Shown here piece after piece: positions 17,286 through 27,092 of a DNA stretch of 64,000 nt (within the stretch, counting starts at the first letter, position 1; the number at the start of each line of letters is the position of its first letter). The stretch is taken from positions 232,221 through 296,220 of the forward strand of contig JALBWU010000001.1 of the NCBI GenBank assembly GCA_022678445.1. Direction: 5' to 3'. The notes below the pieces were generated by a model. The model was not told where the DNA came from, made no database searches, and saw only the letters and a program-made list of their open reading frames with translations. The DNA is from Candidatus Aramenus sp. CH1. GTDB taxonomy: Archaea > Thermoproteota > Thermoprotei_A > Sulfolobales > Sulfolobaceae. The translations under genes and the position numbers were made by a program.

Positions 17286-18548
17286 TTAAGCCCTAGTGAG
17301 TTTCACTCCCTTGAACAAGGCGTAGGGGGTCAGCGTCGGGGTAGGGGCGTCCCACCACTTCACTAGGTACCTCTCCCTTGAGAGCTCCTCCAAGTTCCTC
17401 AACAAGTTCTTTAGGCTGTCGGCTATCCTGAGCCTTGGCGACACCCCCACTGGCTTACCTTCTCTGTACACCACTACCGCGTCCCTGCCCACTGTGGAGA
17501 ACTGCCCCTCCACGTAGTTTTGGAACCTTGTGTACCAGTTATTGTTGAACAGTATCACGTTGCCCGCTAGAAGGTCTTCCCTCTTTACTTCCCCCTCCTT
17601 CACCTCAAGGTTCCACGCCCTAGGATAGACCCACCCGGCGTTGCCAGTGTTCTCCATGCCAAGTAACTCGGCGACCTCGTTGTTTAACAACGGCGTCTTG
17701 AAGACCCCTCCCTCTATTATCGCCTTGTCCCTAGTGAAGGTGCCCTCCCAGTCGAAGCCTACTGACATTGGTCTGTCCTGCTTAGGCGTGTCCAAAAGGG
17801 TTAACTTCTCGCTAGCAACTTTCGTACCCGGTTTGACGTCGTAGAATATGGACTCGCCCATGACGATTGAGAGCCCAGAGGCCATCTCCGCCAAGTAGCC
17901 AAATAAGTTGCCCATGACCATGGGTGAGAGCACTACGTCGTACCTGCCGTCGTCTACGCTGACCTTGTTTGTTATGGAGGCGAAATCAGAAGCCGTCTCC
18001 ACTGCTTCCCTCACCAGCTTGTCGCTGTAGGTAGTTGAGGCGAAGCTCCACTGCCCTGAGAACTCACTGTTAAAAGCCCTAAAGTATCCGTCAACCGTTG
18101 ACCTAACGTCAGTGCCGTTAAAGCCCTTAGACGTCACCAGTGATACCTCCCTTTTGGTCAAGTTAACTATCCCGTAAACAGGGTACTTGGAGTCTATGGA
18201 GTCTACGACCTTCTGTGGGTCTTCCTTCACCTTCTCCATGGCGTGATCTACTTTCTCGAACTTATACTCCTTGGCGTTGTCCGTGAGCCTGGGCGAAATT
18301 TTCGGCTCCTCTAGGGCGTCAACTAACCTCGAGTAGTCGACTTCCTCTCCTCTACCCCTCAGCGTAGCTACTAAGTACTTTCTCCCCTTCTTCACTAGAA
18401 CGTAATAGACCTCGTCGTCTAGGTTCTGAACTGTTGCCACTTTACTCTCCACTACCTTTACCACGGTGTTCTGGACGTGTTGCTTCAGTACTGCCCTCTC
18501 GTCGAAGCCCTTGAGGGAATCCAACAGGGAGAGTAGTTCCTCGTTCAT
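17286..18548 (-). CDS. pmbA: TldE/PmbA-like protein
   Basis: The 420 residues match the PmbA (TldE) half of the TldD/TldE protease: N-terminal domain with VVKVVESKVATVQNLDDEVY, a central VLSPMVMGNLFGYLAEMASG, and a C-terminal NNWYTRFQNYVEGQFSTVGRD. It lacks the HExxxH metal motif, as expected of the TldE partner. ATG 18548 follows the TldD stop at once (TAA-ATG) with AAGGTGATC as Shine-Dalgarno, so the two subunits are produced in step. In bacteria TldDE trims microcin precursors and degrades CcdA; the archaeal substrate is unknown. Confidence 0.88.
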   Translation of the reverse strand: MNEELLSLLDSLKGFDERAVLKQHVQNTVVKVVESKVATVQNLDDEVYYVLVKKGRKYLVATLRGRGEEVDYSRLVDALEEPKISPRLTDNAKEYKFEKVDHAMEKVKEDPQKVVDSIDSKYPVYGIVNLTKREVSLVTSKGFNGTDVRSTVDGYFRAFNSEFSGQWSFASTTYSDKLVREAVETASDFASITNKVSVDDGRYDVVLSPMVMGNLFGYLAEMASGLSIVMGESIFYDVKPGTKVASEKLTLLDTPKQDRPMSVGFDWEGTFTRDKAIIEGGVFKTPLLNNEVAELLGMENTGNAGWVYPRAWNLEVKEGEVKREDLLAGNVILFNNNWYTRFQNYVEGQFSTVGRDAVVVYREGKPVGVSPRLRIADSLKNLLRNLEELSRERYLVKWWDAPTPTLTPYALFKGVKLTRA

Positions 18549-19919
18549 TTAGATCACCTTTAGGTAAACGTCCCTTAACCTTAAATCCGGACCCCCCATC
18601 CATACTGGTACTCCCTGGTCTGGGTCTCCCTTTCCGCACACTCCAGCGAAGAACTGTAGCCTATTGCTTGCTCCGTCCACCTTGGAAAGGAGCTCGTTGG
18701 TCTTCCCCTCCAGTACTGGGAAGAGCACGGGATCTCCAAGCTCGCCGTTCCTCACTTCGAAAGCTTGTAGCCCAACGTATCTCTCCCCTAGCCTCAAGTC
18801 GTCGATGTTCCACTCCATATAGCTCTTAAAGTACACCCCCTCCTTTACGTCAGCCAGGAGTTCCTCGAGGGACATGTCCCCTGGCTGGAAGAACGTGTTT
18901 GACATCCTTATTAGGGGTTCCCTGTTGTAGCTCATAGCCCTCGCTGAGCCGTTGCTCTTCGTGTTGTATTTGGAAGCGGAGAACCTGTTGTGAAGAAGCT
19001 GGTTTACCTCACCCTTCTTTATGAGGTACTTAGGCCTAGCCCTGACCCCTTCGTCGTCGATCTCAAAGAAGCCATTGCTGTTGGGCAATGTGGGATCGTC
19101 TATCACTGTGACTGCCTCGCTCCCCACCTTCCCCTCTTTCATGTAGGTCAAGTAGCTGAGCCCAGCCTGTGCTGCCTCCCTCCCCAAGACCCGGTCCGCC
19201 TCGAATGGGTGGCCCACGGACTCGTGTGCCATGATTCCAGCAAGCATTGGTCCCAGCACCACGTCGTACTTACCCTCCTTTAAGGCCTTTCCCTTAACCA
19301 GCACATGGTCCACTTCCCTTATCTTCTCTGCCAGCTTCTCCTCTATCCCCCAGTTATCCAACCACTCCAACCCCCCGCTGGCGCCGAACTCGTCTGACCA
19401 GACCGTGGCCGTCCTATCCTGGTACTTCATGACGATGGAGAAGAAGATCCACACCCTCGGCACCCTACCCCTCACCTCGTTGCCATCGTGGAAAACGATC
19501 CTTTTCTCCTCCACTGACTCCAAGTAGTTCACGTTGAAGTTTAGGATCTTGGACTTTACGTCTAGCTTGGTCAAATTGAGGTAGACGTCCTTCAAGAACT
19601 TTACCTTCTCGTCTAAGGATATAGAGTCGAATGACCTCCTCTGCTTTACCTCGTATCTTCCTGGGTTCACTTGGACGTCGTCCAGCCTCTCCCAGCCGTC
19701 GGCTTTTACCTTTACGAGCTTGAGGTAATCCAAAGACTTTGAGGAAGAGAAGTAGAGGACGCCGTTCTCGTAGCCCCTTAACGCGTATCCCGCATAGCTC
19801 TCCCTCCTCACGCCCAAGAGCTGGCCGTTCATGAGGTAGATGGAGGTGGTCTCGTTGACGTGCTCTCTACCTTCAACGTAACTCAAGTTTGTCCTCTTAA
19901 CAACCTCGTCTAGATCCAT
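18549..19919 (-). CDS. tldD: TldD-like metalloprotease subunit
   Basis: Start taken at ATG 19919 (MDLDEVVKRT); a TTG six codons further up is possible. The protein carries the zinc motif HESVGH in GIMAHESVGHPFEADR at about residues 232-237 and the downstream GxxGVPVW-like segment (GDPDQGVPVWMGG) near the C-terminus, with a conserved YNREPLIRMSN. It would act with the adjoining PmbA/TldE as a heterodimeric protease with an internal chamber. Sulfolobales often hold more than one tldDE pair, so this one may be a paralogue. Confidence 0.9.
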   Translation of the reverse strand: MDLDEVVKRTNLSYVEGREHVNETTSIYLMNGQLLGVRRESYAGYALRGYENGVLYFSSSKSLDYLKLVKVKADGWERLDDVQVNPGRYEVKQRRSFDSISLDEKVKFLKDVYLNLTKLDVKSKILNFNVNYLESVEEKRIVFHDGNEVRGRVPRVWIFFSIVMKYQDRTATVWSDEFGASGGLEWLDNWGIEEKLAEKIREVDHVLVKGKALKEGKYDVVLGPMLAGIMAHESVGHPFEADRVLGREAAQAGLSYLTYMKEGKVGSEAVTVIDDPTLPNSNGFFEIDDEGVRARPKYLIKKGEVNQLLHNRFSASKYNTKSNGSARAMSYNREPLIRMSNTFFQPGDMSLEELLADVKEGVYFKSYMEWNIDDLRLGERYVGLQAFEVRNGELGDPVLFPVLEGKTNELLSKVDGASNRLQFFAGVCGKGDPDQGVPVWMGGPDLRLRDVYLKVI

Positions 19920-19942
19920 AGATGAATCTCTCGTCAACAGAT

Positions 19943-22216
19943 TTAATTCTTTTTCACCTTTTCCTTTTGCCTTACCAATAGCTTGAGCAAGGCTGGGTAC
20001 ACGAATATCCTTATGACAAAGGTGTCGATCAAGGCGGCCATGGCTATTCCTATCCCCAGCTCCGCTATGGGCTTTATTGGGTCAAGCCCCAGCACTCCAA
20101 ATGACGCTGCCAGTATTACCCCTAGGGCTGTCACTGCGCCTGCTGAAATGGATATAGCCCTCACTATTCCCTCGACGCTGTTTGTCCTTTCCACCTCCTC
20201 CTTTACCCTCACAAGGATGAAGGTGCTGTAGTCGTTGCCCAGCCCCATCATGAGTATGAACACGGTTATCGGTATGAAGAAGAGCACTCCCTCGCTATTC
20301 CTGAAGAGTAAGTATATTATGGCCAAGGACACGGAGACGCTTAAGAGTATGGTGGACACGGCCCCCAGGGATATCCTCACTGACCTCAAGAGCGCTGCCA
20401 ACGCCATTATAAGGACTATCGGCAACACGATAGACAAAGCAGTGTAGTAGGGCATCAAGTATTTGAGCGCGTCCACAACGCTCGCGGTAGTCCCCCCTAC
20501 GTACCCGTTATAGGGCGCTACCTCCTTCTGTATTTCTTCTACTAGCTTCTCCGCTTGCGGGGAATAAGGGTTGTAAGACATCACCACGGTCATTAGAAGG
20601 GTCCTGTTGTTAGTCCCTACGTTTTCCTTCAGTTGGGTCATCACCTCAGGGGTGTAAGTCCCGTTAAAGTTTGGGGGGACGGGGCCTATTACCTGCGTTA
20701 CTCCTGGCATGGAGGATATGTTCCTCTCAAGGGAAGCGATCTTGAGCAAGAGAAACGTGTTGATGTTTGAGGAGTTGAAGACAACGAGGACTGGGTTAAC
20801 GAAGGAGTTGCCAAATGCGTTTTCCAGCACCTTTAACCCCACTACCGCCGGTATGTTGGGAAGCCCAGAGGTAAAATCAAGGGAGAGGGGAGTGGTTAAC
20901 ACGAACGCAGCTGAGGCTAAACCTACTATTAACGCGATCACCAAAACAGTCTTTGGTCTCGAGAGGGAGGCACTCGCTAGCTTTCTCAAGGTTCTGCTCT
21001 CCCCGGACTTAGGCCTCGAGGGCCAGAACATCTTTTCCCCAAGCCTACCATACACCAAGGGTAGGAGAGTGTAGGCTAGGGCTACAGTTATGGGAACGGA
21101 GAAACCTATTGTAAGGCCCCAAGTCTGCATGAAAGGTATAAAGGACAACGAGAGGAAAACGAAGGTCACTGCGACCCCGCTAATGAGTATCGCCTTTCCA
21201 GAGTACTTTAGCGAGGTCTTGACAGCCTCTTCCTTACTAGCCCCCTTTCCCAGCTCCTCCCTGAACCTGCTCAGGAGGAAGACGCTGTAGTCAGCCCCGA
21301 TCCCAAGGAGGACTGAGATCAGTGGCTCTATTACTTGGAAGTCCACCTTCTGGTAGAAGAGTCCCACCAGAGTCACTACGGCCATGCCGAACACCGCTGA
21401 GAGACCCACTAATGTCAGCGTTATTATGGGGGCAACGGGGCTCCGGAAGTAAGCCCCAGTTATGACGAGGAGTGCCACGAACACTAAGACGAAGGTAATC
21501 GTCTCCCTTTGGCTCTCGCTACTCGAGAGTTCCTGTACGAGGGGACCGGGACCCGTCAAGTAGTGGGTGACTTGTACGTTGGAGAGTCTATTCTGGAGCT
21601 CCTCTGCCACTTCCCCAGCTGGATAGGTGCCGTTGGGGAACTGGAAGTTAGGCCCATACCTGGTGTACACGAAAATTACCGAAACGTTCTTGGCTACGTA
21701 AAGGGAGGTCAAGGAGGATGGAGGGGTAATTGAGAAGAAGGCCGTCTCGTTCTCTTCCAGGAGCCTCTCAGGTGACACGTTGAACAAGGTAGTGTAGGAA
21801 AAGGGCACGTGGAGCAACTTGGCTACCTGCTCCCTGATGAGGGTGACGTTGTCCGTCTTCTCTTCCTGCATTACTTGGTAGCCCGTGAAGTTTATGGCCT
21901 TGCCTATCTCCTCGTCGTATTGGAGGTAGGCGGTGACTACGCTGTCCACCTGCGTCACGCTGGAAACGTTCTGTATTAGTTTAACCACTTGGTAGGTCTC
22001 CTCTGGACTGGCGTTCACTAGTACCACGTCGATGGTGTTGTTTGCGTTGGCGCCGTGGAAGTACTGGTCTAGGAGTAGCTGTGCCTTCTGAGAAGGGTAG
22101 CTTGGGGGTATGGTGACGTTCTCGTTGTAGTTTAAGTACTTTGAAGAAGAGGAAGCAAGGAACAACGCCACCAAGATGGCCACTGTCCAAAGTACTACCA
22201 AAAGCCTCTTGTCCAT
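19943..22216 (-). CDS. MMPL/RND-superfamily transporter
   Basis: The 757 residues show two similar halves: a transmembrane helix near the N-terminus, a large external domain (about 25-235, rich in NxS/T sequons), five more helices with GIGADYSVFLLSR, then a repeat with a second external domain and GLGNDYSTFILVR. The paired G-x-D-Y motifs are characteristic of MMPL-type proteins. Hydrophobic, lipid-like or drug substrates are typical for the family, driven by the proton gradient. The ATG at 22216 is the only good start. Confidence 0.88.
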   Translation of the reverse strand: MDKRLLVVLWTVAILVALFLASSSSKYLNYNENVTIPPSYPSQKAQLLLDQYFHGANANNTIDVVLVNASPEETYQVVKLIQNVSSVTQVDSVVTAYLQYDEEIGKAINFTGYQVMQEEKTDNVTLIREQVAKLLHVPFSYTTLFNVSPERLLEENETAFFSITPPSSLTSLYVAKNVSVIFVYTRYGPNFQFPNGTYPAGEVAEELQNRLSNVQVTHYLTGPGPLVQELSSSESQRETITFVLVFVALLVITGAYFRSPVAPIITLTLVGLSAVFGMAVVTLVGLFYQKVDFQVIEPLISVLLGIGADYSVFLLSRFREELGKGASKEEAVKTSLKYSGKAILISGVAVTFVFLSLSFIPFMQTWGLTIGFSVPITVALAYTLLPLVYGRLGEKMFWPSRPKSGESRTLRKLASASLSRPKTVLVIALIVGLASAAFVLTTPLSLDFTSGLPNIPAVVGLKVLENAFGNSFVNPVLVVFNSSNINTFLLLKIASLERNISSMPGVTQVIGPVPPNFNGTYTPEVMTQLKENVGTNNRTLLMTVVMSYNPYSPQAEKLVEEIQKEVAPYNGYVGGTTASVVDALKYLMPYYTALSIVLPIVLIMALAALLRSVRISLGAVSTILLSVSVSLAIIYLLFRNSEGVLFFIPITVFILMMGLGNDYSTFILVRVKEEVERTNSVEGIVRAISISAGAVTALGVILAASFGVLGLDPIKPIAELGIGIAMAALIDTFVIRIFVYPALLKLLVRQKEKVKKN

Positions 22217-22271
22217 ATACGGGTTAAAGTCCTTGAATTAATAAGTCTGTAGAAAATTGCGAGAGAACGTT

Positions 22272-23015
22272 TCACGCGTTTACCCTAGCCTTTACCTCCT
22301 TGAGCACGCAGTCCAGCTCTACCTCAGCCCTCTCCCTTGACACAATGTCGGCGATGGGGTCAAGGGGCGTCTCCTCCATGTTTACTATTACCAGTGACCC
22401 TCCCCTCTGCTTCACTATCTGAGGTATCAAGTTCGCTGGGTAAACGGCGAGCGAGGACCCCACCACTAGGACTAGGTCGGACTCGTAGGCTATTTCAATT
22501 GCCTCCTGGATCCTAGTGACTGGCTCACCAAAGAGGACTACGTCTGGCCTTATAACACCTCCGCACGCACATCGAGGAGGGTTCTCCCCGTAGTCGAGCT
22601 TCTTGAGTACCTCCCTCGAGTCGTACTGCTTGTAACAGGAGGAGCAGTAGCTTCTCTTCACTGTGCCGTGTAGCTCTATGACGTTTACTGAGCCCGCGGA
22701 CTGGTGCAGTCCGTCGATGTTCTGGGTTATTACGGCCTTTATGAGCTCCATCCTCTCCAGCTCTGCAAGGGCTACGTGGGCTGAGTTTGGCCTCGCCTCA
22801 AAGAGGGACCTCATCCTGAAGCCGAAAAACTCCCAGAAGCCCTTTGGGTCCCTGTTAAAGTACTCCACACTGGAGAGCTCCTGTGGGTACCTCTTCCAGA
22901 GTCCGTTGGGCCCCCTGAAGTCGGGTATGCCGGAGGCCGTGCTTATCCCCGCCCCGGTAAAGGCTATGGCGTAAGCCGAGGAGAGCAGGAGGTCGGCTAT
23001 CCTTTTGCACTCCAT
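22272..23015 (-). CDS. cobB: Sir2-family NAD-dependent protein deacylase
   Basis: The 247 residues have GAGISTASGIPDFRG (NAD loop), TQNIDGLHQSAG with the catalytic histidine in IELHGTV, four zinc cysteines (CSSCYKQYDS ... PRCACGG) and FGEPV plus GSSLAVYPA. This is a complete sirtuin, about the length of Sulfolobus Sir2, which deacetylates the DNA-binding protein Alba. Alba is the likely partner by family knowledge; nothing in the window shows it. Confidence 0.92.
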   Translation of the reverse strand: MECKRIADLLLSSAYAIAFTGAGISTASGIPDFRGPNGLWKRYPQELSSVEYFNRDPKGFWEFFGFRMRSLFEARPNSAHVALAELERMELIKAVITQNIDGLHQSAGSVNVIELHGTVKRSYCSSCYKQYDSREVLKKLDYGENPPRCACGGVIRPDVVLFGEPVTRIQEAIEIAYESDLVLVVGSSLAVYPANLIPQIVKQRGGSLVIVNMEETPLDPIADIVSRERAEVELDCVLKEVKARVNA

Positions 23016-23100
23016 AAAACAGGTTTTACCCCCAAAGGATTAAAACTTTGAGAGTGTTTACCACGTCCCTCGTTCTAGGAGACTAAACGTCCTAGAAAAA

Positions 23101-23109
23101 CTTATATAG
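23101..23109 (+). promoter_or_regulatory. TATA-like box for the 23139 gene
   Basis: cttatatag is followed by ATG 23139 about 34 bases after its centre, giving a 5' leader of only a few bases. Confidence 0.5.
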
Positions 23110-23138
23110 TTTTGGGTAACCCTAAATATTAGATACAA

Positions 23139-24050
23139 ATGAACTTCATACAGTTCTTGTTAAACCCGCCAACCGGCTTAAGCGTAGGAGAAATACTCCT
23201 AGTATCCTACATCTTGGGCATAATGCACGGGGCCACTCCAGACGAACACACTTGGCCAATAACCTTCAGCTACGCTATAGGGAAGTATAGCACCAAGGGC
23301 GGAATGAAGGCAGGCTTCCTGTTCTCCTTGGGCTTCACCATTCAGAGGGCTTTTTTGACGACTTTAGGCTTCATAGGTCTCGCTGCTATCTATAAAGAAT
23401 ACAACCTGGACGGCCCAGTGTACTTCGTGGTAGGAATTGTGATGGCGATTGCAGGGTCCTACATCTTGAAGGGGAGGTACTTGCACTTGCCAATAGACAA
23501 GCTACTCCACAGCGAGGGACACACTGGGAAGGCTGAGAGGACCGAGGTCAGGGACGTACCCCTGAAGATGACCATAGTCCACGGTCTAATAGCGGGGTTC
23601 GGTTTCGGGGCCTATGCATCAATTATAACCTTTATCCTTGCCCCCATGATGCCGTCCATATGGTATGCCCCTCTGCCTGGCGTAATGTTTGGCTTAGGCA
23701 CTATGACCATGCAAATAATATTTGGGGCCATATTCGCCAACGTGATGAGGGCCAAAAAGCTATCGGAGGACGACATCAAGTACATAGGCAGTAAGTCTGC
23801 AGGCAGGACCTTGTACTACGGAGGCATTGTGTTCTCCTTAGTCGGGATACTAGTAATGCTTCTACCATCAATAGACAACTGGGCGATTTCTACTGGCAAC
23901 CCTATCCCCAACTTGGACGCAATAGACCTAGGCTTCCTTCTAGTGATTACGGTAGTGGGAGGAGTGGGAGTCGCGAGCATACTGATGAGCTACAGAGAGG
24001 TAAAGCAAGCTAAGGGGAAAGCGGAGAAGGCTAGTCCGGTAACTAATTGA
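23139..24050 (+). CDS. NiCoT/NicO-like metal transporter membrane protein
   Basis: The 303 residues include about seven hydrophobic segments and, in the first or second, GIMHGATPDEHTWP: H30, D35 and H37 mimic the HX4DH metal signature of nickel-cobalt transporters. A second histidine-bearing segment, TIVHGLIAGFGFGAYASI, follows the cytoplasmic loop, as in NiCoT and UreH/NicO relatives. It differs clearly from the bona fide NiCoT at 40885-41967, so substrate and direction are uncertain. Single gene with its own promoter. Confidence 0.65.
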   Translation: MNFIQFLLNPPTGLSVGEILLVSYILGIMHGATPDEHTWPITFSYAIGKYSTKGGMKAGFLFSLGFTIQRAFLTTLGFIGLAAIYKEYNLDGPVYFVVGIVMAIAGSYILKGRYLHLPIDKLLHSEGHTGKAERTEVRDVPLKMTIVHGLIAGFGFGAYASIITFILAPMMPSIWYAPLPGVMFGLGTMTMQIIFGAIFANVMRAKKLSEDDIKYIGSKSAGRTLYYGGIVFSLVGILVMLLPSIDNWAISTGNPIPNLDAIDLGFLLVITVVGGVGVASILMSYREVKQAKGKAEKASPVTN

Positions 24051-24119
24051 AGGCGTTTCATTTGCTGAAGGTTTTTACGTTTAAGGTTAAATTCATTTAC
24101 CTAGGTTCGTAACTTTTTT

Positions 24120-25688
24120 ATGGAAACTGGGAAGCTCATTTTAAAGATTTTAAGAGAATACACGGATAGGATATTCATAGTCTCGGGAACAGACTACCCT
24201 GCCTTCATAAAGGCACAAGTGGAGGAGAAAGGGCTTCCTGAATTTGAAGTAGCCCTCCACGAGATCGTGGCCTCTAGCGCGGCAATTGGTTATTCCCTAG
24301 CAGGGAAGCTCGGCGTCCTTTTTGTTCACACAATCCCAGGGACGTTCAACTCCTTGGGCTTCATAGCTGACGCCTTTACCTCAAGGATACCCCTCCTCGT
24401 CGTTGCAGGGAAGAGTCCCTACACCGAGAAGGGAAGCACAGCAAGCAAGGACTTGAGGATCCACTGGACACAGGACGCGGACCAGGAGGGCTTTAAGTTC
24501 TTCAAGTGGAGCTTCGAAGTTAGACACCCGTCGCAGATCGAGCCAGCACTGAGGAGGGCAGTACAGATTGCGTTGAGCGAGCCTCAAGGGCCAGTGTACT
24601 TGGCCATACCTAGGGAGATAAGCGTTGCAGAGGCGGAGGACAGGGGAACAAGGATGGAGCCCTTTTACGCCGGTGTACCGGAGTCCTACCTGCAGAGGGC
24701 CAAGGAGATGATAGAGAGAGCCTCAGACCCCGTTATTGTCACTTGGAGGGCGGGAAGAAGGGAGAGCTGGTTTAAGGCGTTAAGGGACTTCGCGGACAGG
24801 GCAAACATACCAGTGTTGAACTACGTAGGAGAGAGGGTTAACTACCCCTCGTCCGGGAAGATGGCGATAGACCACTTAGACCTCAGGGACGCTGACCTAA
24901 TCATAGAGGTTGAGGTGGACGTCCCATGGATACCGAAAAAGGTGGACGTGGACGCTAAGGTTATAAGGGTTGACGTGGAGCCCTCCTACTCCTACATACC
25001 CTTCTACGGCTTCTCCTGTGACCTATGCGTCCAAAGTGCTGTAGACGAGTTCTTCAACAGGCTGAACGTTAAGAGGGAACCGGACAAGTCGCTCCAGGAG
25101 GAGATATTGAGGCAGAGGGAGGAGAAGAGGAAGAACCTAGAGAAGCTCTCGTCCCAACCCTCAATCCACCCCAACTACCTATCGTACGAGGTGTGTAAGT
25201 TGGGCTGGACGGTGTTCAACGAGTACGACCTAAACCCCAAGTACTGCTCCTTCGACGAGTTCAACTCCTACTTCGGAGACCCGGCCTTTGGTCACTTGGG
25301 TTGGGCAATGGGGGCAGGGGTAGGGTACAAGATGGCAACTGGGAAGGAAGTGGTGGTAGCGGTGGGCGACGGGTCCTTCATCTTTGGCGAGCCCCTGGCG
25401 TTCTACCACCTCCAGAGGAGGTACCCGGTGCTGACCGTGATCTTCGACAACAAGGCGTGGAACGCCGTGCAGAGGGCAGTAAAGGAGGTATATCCAGGGG
25501 AGAAGTTCGACGGGTTCCCCGGGGCGGAGATAGACATAGGGGAGCTCCCCTCGACTATAGAGAAGGTTGGGGGAAAGTACTTCTACGTGGAGAGGGCGGA
25601 GGAAGTTGAGGGGGCCCTAAGGAAGGCTAAGGAAGAGGTGGAGAGGGGGAGGCCAGCCATAGTCCACGCCAAAGTGGTAAAGACTTGA
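24120..25688 (+). CDS. Thiamine diphosphate-dependent enzyme (acetolactate synthase/benzoylformate decarboxylase-like)
   Basis: The 522 residues have the PYR domain with ALHEIVAS (E48 would activate ThDP), a middle domain from about 190 to 310, and the PP domain with the Mg/ThDP motif GDGSF (416-420) ending at FDNKAWN (N444-N448). Length and order fit the POX/AHAS family, but the catalytic subunit of branched-chain synthesis is usually longer and paired with a regulatory subunit, which is missing. A TATA-like gttaaattc (24086-24094) implies a leaderless start at 24120. Possible roles: a 2-oxoacid decarboxylase or oxalyl-CoA-type lyase; not decidable here. Confidence 0.85.
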   Translation: METGKLILKILREYTDRIFIVSGTDYPAFIKAQVEEKGLPEFEVALHEIVASSAAIGYSLAGKLGVLFVHTIPGTFNSLGFIADAFTSRIPLLVVAGKSPYTEKGSTASKDLRIHWTQDADQEGFKFFKWSFEVRHPSQIEPALRRAVQIALSEPQGPVYLAIPREISVAEAEDRGTRMEPFYAGVPESYLQRAKEMIERASDPVIVTWRAGRRESWFKALRDFADRANIPVLNYVGERVNYPSSGKMAIDHLDLRDADLIIEVEVDVPWIPKKVDVDAKVIRVDVEPSYSYIPFYGFSCDLCVQSAVDEFFNRLNVKREPDKSLQEEILRQREEKRKNLEKLSSQPSIHPNYLSYEVCKLGWTVFNEYDLNPKYCSFDEFNSYFGDPAFGHLGWAMGAGVGYKMATGKEVVVAVGDGSFIFGEPLAFYHLQRRYPVLTVIFDNKAWNAVQRAVKEVYPGEKFDGFPGAEIDIGELPSTIEKVGGKYFYVERAEEVEGALRKAKEEVERGRPAIVHAKVVKT

Positions 25689-25723
25689 GACAACTTTTAA
25701 TCTACCGTCCCCTTCATATTCCC

Positions 25724-26533
25724 ATGATAAAAAACGTTCTCAGGAGGTTAATGGAGTTCCACGAGGACATGATGGGGAAGGAAGAGGGGAGGAGGTCGTT
25801 CCTATACTCTTACCACTCCCTTCAGTACGAGTACTTGTCCAAGGCTGGGAGCTCCTACGTGGGAACACTGAAGTCCGCAGTCGTGAACGACCTCCTCATC
25901 CCTGGGGAGGTAGTGAGGGGCAAGTTCGGGGAGTTCCACGTGGACAGGCAGGGGAAGAGGTTGGTCTACTTGTATAAGGACTTGGCTGTGGAGAGCGATG
26001 AGTACTTCGAGCCCTCTGGAGAGCAGGACGGTTACGAGGAGTGGGTTGTGATGTCGAAGCTCTTGAACTACCCCCTGCCCAAGGTGAAGGTCGCCATCTA
26101 CGACCTAGCCGGAAAGGCCATCAAGAAGGTGAGGAAGTACTACGTGAAGATGTACGGGAGCCACGGCGTGAAGCTGTTCCTCTCGCTCTACCACTTGGCC
26201 CAGGCAGAGGCGTACAAGGAGCACGGGAAGAGCTTCAAGGAACTGTTGAGGGGCTACTTGGAGGAGGTTGAGCCAAAGGGCATAGTCATTGCAGGGAAGT
26301 TGGGGAAGTTTTACGTGGACGAGGGGGAGAAGAGCGTCACCTACACGTTTAGGGGGCTAAAGGTGAAGGTGGTGTACGACATAAGCAAAGAGGACTTCTC
26401 CAAGATGAAGGAGTACGTGGTCAAGTTTAGGGAGCTCATGCCCAACGAAAAGGGAGACCCAGAGGACTGGATAGCAGTGTTCTTCAAGGCCCCCTTTGTC
26501 AGGGGGGCTTCCGTAAAAATAGACGTTAGATAA
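25724..26533 (+). CDS. Conserved hypothetical, duplicated-half protein
   Basis: Start taken at ATG 25724, about 28 bases after a cttttaatc TATA-like box; an in-frame TTG at 25685 overlaps the ThDP enzyme and is less likely. The 269 residues look internally duplicated: KFGEFHVDRQGKRLVYLYKD (about 79-98) and KLGKFYVDEGEKSVTYTFRG (about 190-210) align, each preceded by a helix ending in GxxVxGKxG or GIVIAGKLG. No membrane segment or catalytic motif recognised. Function unknown. Confidence 0.6.
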   Translation: MIKNVLRRLMEFHEDMMGKEEGRRSFLYSYHSLQYEYLSKAGSSYVGTLKSAVVNDLLIPGEVVRGKFGEFHVDRQGKRLVYLYKDLAVESDEYFEPSGEQDGYEEWVVMSKLLNYPLPKVKVAIYDLAGKAIKKVRKYYVKMYGSHGVKLFLSLYHLAQAEAYKEHGKSFKELLRGYLEEVEPKGIVIAGKLGKFYVDEGEKSVTYTFRGLKVKVVYDISKEDFSKMKEYVVKFRELMPNEKGDPEDWIAVFFKAPFVRGASVKIDVR

Positions 26534-26546
26534 AAAAGAGGGGCCT

Positions 26547-27056
26547 TTAACTGTTGCCTTCGTCTGAGCCGTTATCCGAGTTTTCTTCCTTTATTATTAT
26601 CAAGGGCGTGTTACTCACTGTGGCGTTGTGGGCGTGCTCGGACACTGCGTAGTATATTACTATGGTGATGTCGTAGGTCCCGCTGGGCAAGTACATCTTG
26701 TGGCTCTCGTGGTGGTCCTTTGTTAACGTGATGGTGTAGTTGGAGAACTTCAGCACTACGGTAAACTGAGAGAACTCGTCCTCTAGGGCGCCGTCGTTGA
26801 GCTTAAAGGTATAGTAGCCGGAGCTCAGCTGGACCTTGGCTTCAGCGGTGTAGTTACCGCTCTGGCCGGCGGTGAGGTTACCTAAGTTAATGTTTGCCAT
26901 TAACAGTACTGTATCATTACTAGACTGGCTGGACTGACTGGGCGCAGTTACGTGGTAGGATAGGGAAGCTATCTGGCCCATGAAGGAGTCCGCTACAGCT
27001 ATCCCCACTCCCACTAGCAGGGCCATTAGGCCTCCGAGGATTAACAGTTTGTTCAT
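26547..27056 (-). CDS. Secreted/anchored surface protein
   Basis: Start taken at ATG 27056 (MNKLLILGGLMALLVG), which gives a clean signal sequence; the frame from 27083 adds nine residues that spoil it. About 169 residues: signal or anchor (1-24), a Ser/Gln-rich stalk, then a beta-rich domain with several NxS/T sequons, ending in an acidic Ser/Asn tail. Family unknown. It follows a membrane-bound HTH regulator gene by 36 bases from its own start, likely in one operon, so it may be the surface component that the regulator senses or controls. Confidence 0.6.
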   Translation of the reverse strand: MNKLLILGGLMALLVGVGIAVADSFMGQIASLSYHVTAPSQSSQSSNDTVLLMANINLGNLTAGQSGNYTAEAKVQLSSGYYTFKLNDGALEDEFSQFTVVLKFSNYTITLTKDHHESHKMYLPSGTYDITIVIYYAVSEHAHNATVSNTPLIIIKEENSDNGSDEGNS

Positions 27057-27092
27057 TTTTGGTCTGAGATAACACTTCTCCAAAAGGCTATA